This document shows positions 1 through 7,083 of a stretch of DNA of 16,678 nucleotides, in pieces. The stretch is taken from NCBI GenBank assembly GCA_031265965.1, contig JAISBX010000115.1, positions 1 through 16,678 of the forward strand, read 5' to 3'. The position numbers were made by a program, and so were the translations under genes. The DNA comes from Oscillospiraceae bacterium (GTDB lineage Bacteria > Bacillota_A > Clostridia > Oscillospirales > Oscillospiraceae). Positions within the stretch are counted from its first letter, which is position 1, and the number at the start of each line of letters is the position of its first letter. The notes beneath the pieces were generated by a model. The model did no database searches, was not told where the DNA came from, and saw only the letters and a program-made list of their open reading frames with translations.

Positions 1-172
1 CATAAAAATTAAGGCAAAAATTTTTACATAATGCCGAAAATAAAAGCTTGACACAACATATGAGGGCACTAGATGTAGTTGTACACAACATATTGTGGCG
101 GAATGGCCCCGGACGGCGCCGGGATGCGTGGGGGCTGGGTGCGGAGGGGTGATTTCTCGACTAAAAGCGCTA
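1..172. other. Upstream intergenic region, no gene seen
   Basis: No convincing gene starts or ends here. The first ~60 bases are AT-rich. A perfect TTGACA hexamer lies at 48-53, but the best -10 candidate at 16-18 bp (TAGATG, 70-75) matches only three of six positions, so a promoter here is doubtful. The 11-mer ACACAACATAT occurs twice, at 51-61 and 83-93. From about 100 the base composition becomes GC-rich. A short inverted repeat, CCCGG (108-112) with CCGGG (119-123), is not followed by a T run, so I do not call a terminator. The gene upstream of the window cannot be identified. Confidence 0.6.
51..93. repeat. 11-bp direct repeat pair, ACACAACATAT
   Basis: Identical copies of ACACAACATAT lie at 51-61 and 83-93, 32 bp apart start to start, which is close to three helical turns. 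The first copy overlaps the end of a TTGACA hexamer (48-53). The arrangement would suit a pair of protein binding sites, but no regulator is known for it and function is inferred from spacing only. Confidence 0.45.
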
Positions 173-201
173 TTGCAATTTCAAAACAGGCGGATTATAA
201 T
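173..201 (+). promoter_or_regulatory. Sigma-A-type promoter of the dcw cluster
   Basis: A -35 element TTGCAA (173-178; four of six consensus positions) is followed after exactly 17 bp by a perfect -10 element TATAAT (196-201). The expected start of transcription is near 208, giving a leader of about 70 nt before mraZ. It is the best promoter in the first part of the window and probably drives mraZ and the closely spaced genes behind it. The MraZ box begins immediately after the -10 element, so repression by blocking RNA polymerase is likely. Confidence 0.85.
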
Positions 202-240
202 GGTGGGGCGTTGTGGTTTATAGTGGAACTATGTGGAGAG
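201..240 (+). promoter_or_regulatory. MraZ box: four GTGG repeats at 10-bp spacing
   Basis: GTGG occurs at 203-206, 213-216, 223-226 and 233-236, exactly 10 bp apart, so all four copies face the same side of the helix. MraZ is an oligomeric ring protein of the AbrB fold known to bind short G-rich direct repeats with about 10-bp periodicity upstream of its own gene. This array overlaps the predicted transcription start and lies 44 bp before the mraZ start codon. It is therefore inferred to be the operator for autoregulation of the cluster. The bases between the GTGG cores vary. Confidence 0.8.
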
Positions 241-279
241 TGATCCCATGAGAGCAAAGGAAAGGGGGCGGCAAGACAA

Positions 280-693
280 GTGGAAGGTACTTATCAGCAC
301 AATATAGACGCAAAGGGCCGCCTGTTCGTTCCGGCGTCTCTGCGGGAGGAGCTGGGGGATTCGTTCCACGTCACGATCTCGCCTGAACCGTGCCTTGAGA
401 TGTACCCGAAAGCGGAGTGGGACGCGTTCAGGCTGAAAATAAGCGAGCTGCCCCGGCTCAAGCAGCGAAAGTTTCGCAAGTTCTTCGCGCACGCCGCGGC
501 CTGCACGCTCGACACGCAGGGGCGGATATTGCTGCCGCAGCAGCTCCGCGAGTTTGCCGGCCTAGGGAAAAACGTGATGGTGGTGGGCGACGGAGGGCGC
601 GCGCAGCTCTGGGATTCCGCAAAGTGGGCCGAGGTGGACGCCGCCGAGACTACGCAGGACGCGCTGAACGACGCGTTCGAGGAGCTGGGATGA
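280..693 (+). CDS. mraZ: Transcriptional regulator MraZ
   Basis: MraZ is a DNA-binding regulator, first gene of most dcw clusters, that controls its own operon. The 137-aa product is close to the family's usual ~140-150 aa. It holds two tandem SpoVT-AbrB-like MraZ repeats, each with the diagnostic DxxxR motif: D10-R14 (DAKGR) and D78-R82 (DTQGR). The start is GTG at 280, supported by an AAGGGGG ribosome site at about 262-268 and by the family-typical opening (MEGTYQHNIDAKGR). Its stop overlaps the start of rsmH (ATGA), which implies translational coupling. The four-repeat MraZ box lies just upstream. Identity is secure; which downstream genes it regulates in this organism is inferred. Confidence 0.97.
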   Translation: MEGTYQHNIDAKGRLFVPASLREELGDSFHVTISPEPCLEMYPKAEWDAFRLKISELPRLKQRKFRKFFAHAAACTLDTQGRILLPQQLREFAGLGKNVMVVGDGGRAQLWDSAKWAEVDAAETTQDALNDAFEELG

Positions 694-1619
694 CGCCGCA
701 CGTCCCCGTGCTGCTGAAGGAAGCGGTAAGCGGACTGAACGTCAGGCCCGGAGGCACATACCTCGACGGTACGTGCGGGCTCGGAGGGCACAGCGCCGCC
801 ATAGCGACCAAGCTGCTGGGAGGCAGGCTGATAGCCGTCGACAGAGACGGACAGGCGCTGGACATGGCCAGAGACGCTCTGGAGAGCTTTGGAGACGCTA
901 TTACGTTTGTACACGGCAATTTCGGCGATATTGAGCGGATACTCGACGGACTCGGGATAGAGACGGTGGACGGAATGCTGTACGATCTCGGAGTTTCGTC
1001 GCTCCAATTGGACGACCCGGGCAGAGGCTTCTCTTACGCGAGCGACAGCCCGGTCGATATGCGAATGGACACATCCGGCGGATTTTCGGCGTACGACGTG
1101 ATCAACGGCACGCCGGAGGAGGAGCTGAGGCGCATACTGCGCGAGTACGGCGAAGAACGGTACGCCGGGCGCATAGCGAGGGCGATCGTGAGGCGCAGAC
1201 AGACAAAACCGGTGGAGACGACGGGGGAACTCGCCGGGATAATCCGGGGCGCCATGCCGCCGGAGGGGCTCAGAGAGAGACAAAATCCGCTACGCAGATC
1301 GTTCATGGCGATACGGATAGCCGTAAACGACGAGCTGGGCGAGCTGCGGCGGATGCTCGACGCGGCGGCGGACAGGCTGTCGCAGGGCGGGAGGATATGC
1401 GTGGTCAGCTTCCACTCGCTGGAGGACAGGATGGTAAAGCAGGCGTTTTCGAGCCGCGAACGCGGATGTACGTGCCCGGCGGATTTTCCGGTCTGCGTAT
1501 GCGGCTTCAAACAGACGCTTGAGGTGATAACGAGAAAGGCCGTAAGGCCCGCGGAAGCCGAGACGGCGGCAAACCCTAGGGCGCACAGCGCGAAGCTCCG
1601 CATAGCCCGGCGCGTGTGA
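690..1619 (+). CDS. rsmH: 16S rRNA (cytosine(1402)-N(4))-methyltransferase RsmH
   Basis: RsmH (MraW) uses S-adenosylmethionine to methylate N4 of C1402 in the 16S rRNA decoding centre. The 309-aa protein has the expected length. Visible motifs are the SAM-binding LDGTCGLGGHS (about 25-35), the family block DLGVSSLQLDDPGRGFSY, the RSFMAIRIAVNDEL block (usually RTFQAIRI), the HSLEDR motif, a Cys-rich CTCPADFPVCVCG stretch near the C terminus, and a closing NPRAHSAKLR. The frame stays open upstream through mraZ, but the true start is ATG at 690: it overlaps the mraZ stop by four bases, has a GAGGAG ribosome site just before it, and gives the usual MTPHVPVLL opening. Cytoplasmic. Confidence 0.97.
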   Translation: MTPHVPVLLKEAVSGLNVRPGGTYLDGTCGLGGHSAAIATKLLGGRLIAVDRDGQALDMARDALESFGDAITFVHGNFGDIERILDGLGIETVDGMLYDLGVSSLQLDDPGRGFSYASDSPVDMRMDTSGGFSAYDVINGTPEEELRRILREYGEERYAGRIARAIVRRRQTKPVETTGELAGIIRGAMPPEGLRERQNPLRRSFMAIRIAVNDELGELRRMLDAAADRLSQGGRICVVSFHSLEDRMVKQAFSSRERGCTCPADFPVCVCGFKQTLEVITRKAVRPAEAETAANPRAHSAKLRIARRV

Positions 1620-1662
1620 GCGCACCGGCGGCACAGCAATAAAAACTGGGAGGTACCGGCAA

Positions 1663-2196
1663 ATGGCACAAGCTGCCGCCGCTGATTACGCGGCAACATA
1701 TGCGAGTACGGCCGCGGCCGCGATCCCCGCGCGACGTGGGGGCTACGCGTACCCGGCGCCACGGGAGATACCGGACGCACAGGCGCATTCGGGCGCGCGC
1801 ACGCGCGAGAGCGAGCGGAGGGCGTATGGAATATCTCCGTTTTCGGCCGTGGGATTCGTTATTGTCGCGGTACTGATGGTCCTCGTAGTGCTGGCTTACG
1901 TCAGCATGAACACGGAGTCGAAGACCACCGTCGATCTGAAGGTGAGGCTTGACGAGCTGGCGGACGACGAACGCAAGCTGATAATAGCGTACGAAAACGC
2001 GTTCGATATGGCTCAGCTCGAGGCGTACGCCGTGAACGTGCTGGGAATGATGCCCGCGTCTGAGGGGCAGACAGGCACGATCAGTCTGGCGCCGGAGGAT
2101 AAAGCGGTGATATTTAGCGATACGGAGCCTCAAAAAAGCGGCATCTTAGATGAAATGGGCGCATTTATACTGTCATTGTTGGAATACTTCAAGTAG
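1663..2196 (+). CDS. ftsL: FtsL-like septum formation protein
   Basis: FtsL is a small bitopic protein that joins DivIB/FtsQ and DivIC/FtsB and helps activate septal wall synthesis by FtsW and the septal PBP. The 177-aa product has a cytoplasmic N-terminal tail of ~58 residues rich in Ala, Arg and Pro, one membrane segment (about 60-81), and an external region starting with a likely coiled coil (about 86-112). The start is ATG at 1663, with GGGAGG at 1648-1653. FtsL sequences are poorly conserved, so identity rests on position between rsmH and the PBP gene plus topology. It is longer than the ~120 aa of Bacillus FtsL, mainly because of the N-terminal tail and a C-terminal extension. A DivIC-type alternative is less likely. 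Confidence 0.82.
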   Translation: MAQAAAADYAATYASTAAAAIPARRGGYAYPAPREIPDAQAHSGARTRESERRAYGISPFSAVGFVIVAVLMVLVVLAYVSMNTESKTTVDLKVRLDELADDERKLIIAYENAFDMAQLEAYAVNVLGMMPASEGQTGTISLAPEDKAVIFSDTEPQKSGILDEMGAFILSLLEYFK

Positions 2197-2257
2197 CGCG
2201 GCAATAACATATTGAAATGTGAGACAACTTGTCAACAAAGGAAGCGGGCGGATATTT

Positions 2258-4534
2258 GTGAAACGCGGCGGCGATGAATTGAGGACTAACAGGGTGATAC
2301 TCGGGCGGACGCTCGCGCTTCTGGCCGTCTTCGGATGCGTGGCGTTCGGCGCGCTGTCCGTCAGGCTGTATAAGATACAGATCAGGGACCATGACTACTA
2401 CGAGGAACGCGCGGTAGAGCAGCAGACGCGCCAGACCACGATAAACGCCTCGCGCGGCACGATATACGACGCCAACGGGAAGATACTTGCCATGAGCGCT
2501 ACGGCGGACACCGTGTTTCTTAGCCCGAGCGAGCTTGTTATGTACGGAGAGGATCCTGAGCTAATAGCCGACGGGCTCTCGGAGCTGCTCGGAGTGAACA
2601 AGGCGTCGATACTCGAAAAGGCCGGCGACACGAAGTCGTGGTACAAGGTCATCAAGGCAAAGGTGGAGCAGGAGACGGCGCAGCAGGTGCGCACGTTTAA
2701 GGATGAAAACGGGCTCAAGAGCGTACATCTCGAACCGGACTCGAAACGGTATTATCCGTACAGCACGCTCGCCTGTCAGGTGATAGGCTTCGTCGGGGAC
2801 GAAAACTACGGCCTGGAAGGCCTTGAGGCGCAATTTGACAGCTATCTTTCCGGCACAAACGGCGCGGTGGTCCGCCTGAAGACGGAGCGCGGGACCGATC
2901 TGCTGTTCAATGACTTTGAGGACTACTACGACGCCAGCGACGGAAACGACGTCACGCTGACTATAGACTCAAATATCCAGCATTACGTGGAAAAATATCT
3001 GGCGCAGGCCATCGAGGACTATAATATCCAAAACGGCGGCGCGTGCATAGCGATGAACCCGAAAACAGGCGAGCTGCTCGCGCTCGCGAACATTGGCAAC
3101 TACGACCTGAACAACTACCTGCAGGTGAGCGAGAAGGACAGCGCCGAGCTGGAGCTGATAACCGACGAGACGGAGTACAAGGAGAAGCTGAGCGAGGCGC
3201 TGTTCCGGCAGTGGCGCAACAAGGCGCTCTCCGACACGTACGAGCCCGGCTCTGTATTTAAGATAATAACGCTCGCTATGGCCTTGGAGGAAGGGGTCGT
3301 TAACGAGAGCGACACGTTCTACTGCGGAGGCGCCATACCCGCCGAGCAGATACCGGGCCGGACGAAGCCGCTCAACTGCTGGAGGCACGAGGGGCACGGC
3401 ACGCAGACGCTGGCGCAGGCGTTGCAGAACTCGTGTAACGTAGCGCTTGTCAATATAGGGATGAAGGTCGGCGCGAGGAAGTTCTACGAGTACATCGACG
3501 CCTTCGGTTTTTTTGACAGGACAGGTTTTGACCTGCCCGGAGAGAGCGACAGCATCTGGTGGACGGACGGGGTGTTCACCGATCCGGAAAACAAGTCCCA
3601 GCTCGCGGCGGCGTCGTTCGGGCAGACGTTCAACATAACGCCGATGCAGCTCGTGACGGCCATATCGGCCACGGTGAACGGCGGGTATCTCGTGCAGCCG
3701 CACGTCGTAAGCCGTATAACCGCGCCCGACGGGCAGGTGGTACAGGCGAATGACGGCGAGGTGGTGCGGCAGGTCATCAGCGCCGATACGTCGCGTATAA
3801 TACGGGAGATACTGGAGAGCGTCGTCAGCGAGGGCACCGGGGGGAACGCGCGCGTCGCGGGCTATAAAATAGGCGGAAAGACGGGCACCTCGACAAAGAC
3901 GACGGGGGAAGCGGAGGGCAAGCCAAAGGAGTATATCGTCTCGTTTTGCGGCATTGCTCCGGCGGACGACCCGGAGATCGTGGTGCTGCTTCTGCTGGAT
4001 AATCCCGGCAGCGGGGACATATATGTAAGCGGCGGCGCGATGGCGGCGCCCGTAGTCGGCAGGATACTGTCCGACGTGCTCCCGTATATGGGCGTCAGGC
4101 CGCAGTACACGCAGGAAGAGATGAAGGAGCTCAACATACCGGTAAAGAAGTTTATAGGCTATGCGACGCAGGACGCGCAGGCTGTGCTGGAGACGGCCGG
4201 CCTCGCCGTGCGTGTAGTGGGGAACGGGGACACGGTGACGGCGCAGCTTCCGGCGCCCGGAGCTATAGTTCCGCCCGGTACAAAGGTGATACTCTACGCC
4301 GGCGCCGAGGCCCCGGACGGCGCGGTGACGGCGCCCGATCTCGGGAGCAAGACGTATCAGGCGGCAAAGGCGGCGCTGGAGGAGCTGGGACTGTTCATAC
4401 GGTCGACCGGCGTCCCGGCGTCTATGGGCGGCGCCGTCGTCACGACGCAGTCCGTGCAGGCGGGAGAGAGCGTAGGCGTCGGCACGGTAATAGACGTGGT
4501 GCTCATAGACAAGAGCACGCTCGGGGATTACTGA
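2258..4534 (+). CDS. PASTA-domain class B penicillin-binding protein (FtsI/SpoVD type)
   Basis: A peptidoglycan DD-transpeptidase that cross-links wall at the division or spore septum, working with the FtsW/SpoVE polymerase. From the GTG at 2258 it is 758 aa. Order: short basic cytoplasmic tail, one membrane anchor (about 15-37), PBP dimerisation domain beginning RGTIYDANGKILA, then a transpeptidase domain with SVFK (Ser332 nucleophile, Lys335), SCN (392-394) and KTGT (541-544), and two C-terminal PASTA-like repeats (about 628-683 and 690-752). SpoVD of Bacillus has one PASTA repeat and PBP2x two. The frame extends to a GTG at 2219, but that site lacks a ribosome site, while 2258 is preceded by AAAGGAAG and GGGCGG. 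Whether it serves vegetative division, sporulation or both cannot be told. Confidence 0.93.
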   Translation: MKRGGDELRTNRVILGRTLALLAVFGCVAFGALSVRLYKIQIRDHDYYEERAVEQQTRQTTINASRGTIYDANGKILAMSATADTVFLSPSELVMYGEDPELIADGLSELLGVNKASILEKAGDTKSWYKVIKAKVEQETAQQVRTFKDENGLKSVHLEPDSKRYYPYSTLACQVIGFVGDENYGLEGLEAQFDSYLSGTNGAVVRLKTERGTDLLFNDFEDYYDASDGNDVTLTIDSNIQHYVEKYLAQAIEDYNIQNGGACIAMNPKTGELLALANIGNYDLNNYLQVSEKDSAELELITDETEYKEKLSEALFRQWRNKALSDTYEPGSVFKIITLAMALEEGVVNESDTFYCGGAIPAEQIPGRTKPLNCWRHEGHGTQTLAQALQNSCNVALVNIGMKVGARKFYEYIDAFGFFDRTGFDLPGESDSIWWTDGVFTDPENKSQLAAASFGQTFNITPMQLVTAISATVNGGYLVQPHVVSRITAPDGQVVQANDGEVVRQVISADTSRIIREILESVVSEGTGGNARVAGYKIGGKTGTSTKTTGEAEGKPKEYIVSFCGIAPADDPEIVVLLLLDNPGSGDIYVSGGAMAAPVVGRILSDVLPYMGVRPQYTQEEMKELNIPVKKFIGYATQDAQAVLETAGLAVRVVGNGDTVTAQLPAPGAIVPPGTKVILYAGAEAPDGAVTAPDLGSKTYQAAKAALEELGLFIRSTGVPASMGGAVVTTQSVQAGESVGVGTVIDVVLIDKSTLGDY

Positions 4535-4582
4535 CGGACGCGGTTTTGCGCTCTGAAAACACTGAAAGGAATGGTCATAACT

Positions 4583-6043
4583 ATGAAGCTGCGTGAGTTG
4601 ATGAGCGGGCTGGAGATTATCGCCGCGTCCGCGGACCTTGACGCCGAGGTCTCGGATATCAGCTACGACTCCAGACGCGTGAAGCCCGGCGACGTATTTG
4701 TGGCCATCCGCGGCTTCAAAAGCGACGGTCACGGATATATAGCGGACGCCGCAGCGCGCGGCGCGGTCTGCGCGGTGACGCAGGGACAGGAGCCGGACGG
4801 CGCGCCGTATATCTCTGTCGCGGACACCCGCGCGGCCCTGGCTGTCATGTCCGCGAACCTGTTCGGGCATCCGGCGAAAAAGCTGAAGATGATCGGCGTG
4901 ACGGGCACAAACGGAAAGACGACGGTCACAAGCCTCATAAAGGAGATAATCGAGCGCGCGACGGGCGCGAAGGCGGGACTCATAGGTACTATATGCAATA
5001 TGATTGGCGGCGCGGAGCTGCACACGGAGCACACGACGCCCGAGTCGTACGAGCTGCACAGGCTGTTCGCGAGAATGGCGGACGCGGGCTGTGAGTACGT
5101 AGTGATGGAGGTGTCGTCGCACGCGCTCGCGCTCGACAGAGTGCTCGGAGTCGAATTTGACGTCGGAGTGTTCACTAACCTCACGTCGGAGCACCTCGAT
5201 TTCCACGGTACGCTGGGGGAATACGCGGATACAAAGAGAGAGCTGTTCAGGCGGTGCGCAAGGGCGGCGGTAAATCTCGACGACGAGTTCGCGGACGGGG
5301 TATTGGAAACCGCGCGTGAGAGCGGAGCGGCGCCAGTCACGTTTTCGACGCAGGACGACGGGGCGGATCTCGTGGCAAAGCGGATAAAGCTGTACTCCGA
5401 CAGGACGGAATTCTGCGCGCTGACGATCGGGAGGCTGCAAAAGGTCGAGCTAGGCATACCGGGCATGTTCTCCGTATACAACGCTCTGGCGGCAATATCG
5501 GCCGCGCTGCTGCTGGGAGTCGAGCTGAAAGCGGCGGCGGAGGCGCTGCGCGAATGCCGCGGAATAAAGGGCAGGGCCGAGGTCGTGCCCACGGGCAGGG
5601 ATTTCACGGTGCTCATAGATTACGCGCACACGCCGGACGCGCTGGAGAAGATAATAACCTCGGCGCGCCAGACCTCGCAGGGGCGCGTCGTGACGCTGTT
5701 CGGATGCGGAGGGGACAGAGACAAGACAAAGCGCCCGCTGATGGGAAAAATCGCGACGGATCTCTCGGACTTCGCCGTCATAACGACGGATAACCCGAGA
5801 ACGGAGAGCCCGGACGCGATTATAAACGACATTCTTGCGGGAATAGACACGGACGGCGAGTCGTACACCGTCATAGAGGACAGGCGAGAGGCGATAAAAT
5901 GGGCAATCGGGAACTCAAGGACGGACGATGTGCTCATACTCGCCGGCAAGGGCCACGAGACATACCAGATCTTGGGCAACGAGAAGGTACACTTCGATGA
6001 AAGAGAGGTCGCGGCGGAGGCGCTCGCCGCGACGGCGGACTGA
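4583..6043 (+). CDS. murE: UDP-N-acetylmuramoyl-tripeptide synthetase MurE (meso-DAP type)
   Basis: MurE is the cytoplasmic ATP-dependent ligase that adds the third residue of the peptidoglycan stem peptide. The 486-aa product shows the N-terminal SRRV uridine-nucleotide region (30-33), the ATP loop GTNGKTT (108-114), HTTPES (150-155), EVSSHAL, a YADTKRELF segment with the lysine expected to be carbamylated (K218), and the DNPR motif (403-406) that marks enzymes selecting meso-diaminopimelate rather than lysine, followed by KGHE (456-459). An in-frame ATG at 4571 directly abuts the AAGGA ribosome site (4566-4570), so ATG 4583 is preferred and gives the family-typical MKLRELM start. murF, which commonly follows, is missing. 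Confidence 0.97.
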   Translation: MKLRELMSGLEIIAASADLDAEVSDISYDSRRVKPGDVFVAIRGFKSDGHGYIADAAARGAVCAVTQGQEPDGAPYISVADTRAALAVMSANLFGHPAKKLKMIGVTGTNGKTTVTSLIKEIIERATGAKAGLIGTICNMIGGAELHTEHTTPESYELHRLFARMADAGCEYVVMEVSSHALALDRVLGVEFDVGVFTNLTSEHLDFHGTLGEYADTKRELFRRCARAAVNLDDEFADGVLETARESGAAPVTFSTQDDGADLVAKRIKLYSDRTEFCALTIGRLQKVELGIPGMFSVYNALAAISAALLLGVELKAAAEALRECRGIKGRAEVVPTGRDFTVLIDYAHTPDALEKIITSARQTSQGRVVTLFGCGGDRDKTKRPLMGKIATDLSDFAVITTDNPRTESPDAIINDILAGIDTDGESYTVIEDRREAIKWAIGNSRTDDVLILAGKGHETYQILGNEKVHFDEREVAAEALAATAD

Positions 6044-6045
6044 TT

Positions 6046-7044
6046 ATGCGGATATCAACACTTATCACAACGGCGGTCGTATCATTTGCCGTTACGGCTG
6101 TGGCGGGCGCGTTTCTGGCGCCGGCGCTGCGCGCGCTGCGCGCGGGGCAGGCTATACGCGACGTCGGCCCGGTGTGGCACAAGGACAAGGAGGGCACGCC
6201 CACTATGGGCGGACTCATGTTCATAATCGGCATATCCGTCGCGTGTCTCGCCGGCGGGGCGCAGTGGACGCCGGACGGCGAGCTCGGACATGTGTTCATA
6301 CTGCTATTTGCGCTTGTTTACGCGGCGATAGGCTTCTTTGACGACTTTGAGAAATTGAGGAAAAAGCAAAATCTCGGGCTTACAGCCAAGCAAAAGCTGT
6401 TTTTACAGCTTGCGGCTGCGGTGTTCTTCGTGGTGGTAATGCGCGTCACCGGCAGCCTGTCCACGCGCCTTTACGTCCCGTTTGCGGACGTCACGATCAT
6501 GCTGCCGGAGCCGGTATACACAGTGTTCGCATCGTTCGTAATAGTGGCGAGCGTGAACGCCGTGAACATAACGGACGGAGTGGACGGACTTGCGGCGGGC
6601 GTATCGCTGCCCGTGGCCGTGTGCTGCGCGGCAATCGCTTTCTCGCTCGGATACGCGGCGGCGGGACTGGCGGCGGCGGCGTTGGCGGGAGGGCTGATAG
6701 GGTTTTTGCTGTTCAACTTTCATCCGGCGAAGGTGTTCATGGGGGACACGGGCTCGCTGTTTCTCGGGGCGATCATATGCGCGCTGACGTTCGCGATGGA
6801 CATGCCGCTGATACTCGTCCCGCTGGGCGCCGTATACATCGTTGAGACGCTGTCCGATATAATTCAGATCATCTATTACAAGCGCACGCACGGGAAGCGC
6901 TTTTTTAAGATGGCGCCGCTGCACCACCACCTTGAGATGAGCGGCTGGAGCGAGTACAAAATATTCTTTGTGTTCACCGGAGCTTCCGGGATATTCGCCG
7001 TCGTTTCGTATATGGCGGCCGTATCCCGGTATTCGATAAGTTGA
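6046..7044 (+). CDS. mraY: Phospho-N-acetylmuramoyl-pentapeptide-transferase MraY
   Basis: MraY is the polytopic membrane enzyme that transfers phospho-MurNAc-pentapeptide onto undecaprenyl phosphate to make lipid I. The 332-aa protein is of usual length, with about ten hydrophobic segments. Family motifs seen: HKDKEGTPTMGG (45-56), the FFDD aspartate pair (D99, D100), NITDGVDG (174-181), GDTGS (233-237, with a conserved catalytic-site aspartate) and the cytoplasmic histidine triplet in APLHHHLE (H293-H295). It begins two bases after the murE stop, so translation is probably coupled. murD, the usual neighbour on the 3' side, is absent here. Confidence 0.97.
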   Translation: MRISTLITTAVVSFAVTAVAGAFLAPALRALRAGQAIRDVGPVWHKDKEGTPTMGGLMFIIGISVACLAGGAQWTPDGELGHVFILLFALVYAAIGFFDDFEKLRKKQNLGLTAKQKLFLQLAAAVFFVVVMRVTGSLSTRLYVPFADVTIMLPEPVYTVFASFVIVASVNAVNITDGVDGLAAGVSLPVAVCCAAIAFSLGYAAAGLAAAALAGGLIGFLLFNFHPAKVFMGDTGSLFLGAIICALTFAMDMPLILVPLGAVYIVETLSDIIQIIYYKRTHGKRFFKMAPLHHHLEMSGWSEYKIFFVFTGASGIFAVVSYMAAVSRYSIS

Positions 7045-7083
7045 GGGCGGCGGCGACATTACAGGAGAGAACGGGGATGCGTT

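Noticed and set aside
28..56. Possible minus-strand promoter (TTGTGT, 17 bp, CATTAT on the reverse strand)
   Set aside because: Only three of six and four of six matches in an AT-rich stretch, and the upstream gene and its direction are unknown.
107..123. GC-rich inverted repeat CCCGG/CCGGG as a terminator
   Set aside because: The stem is only five base pairs and is followed by G-rich sequence, not a T run.
417..689. In-frame upstream extension of rsmH through mraZ
   Set aside because: It would overlap mraZ almost entirely and is Arg/Ala-rich. The ATG at 690 has a ribosome site and gives the conserved RsmH N terminus.
294..1283. Minus-strand open frame (329 codons) opposite mraZ and rsmH
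   Set aside because: Antisense shadow of two conserved genes, with low-complexity composition and no ribosome site or family motif.
2969..5440. Very long open frame on the minus strand (823 codons) opposite the PBP and murE genes
   Set aside because: It lies fully antisense to two well-recognised genes, is Arg/His/Leu-rich with no known motif, and is the expected by-product of GC-biased third codon positions.
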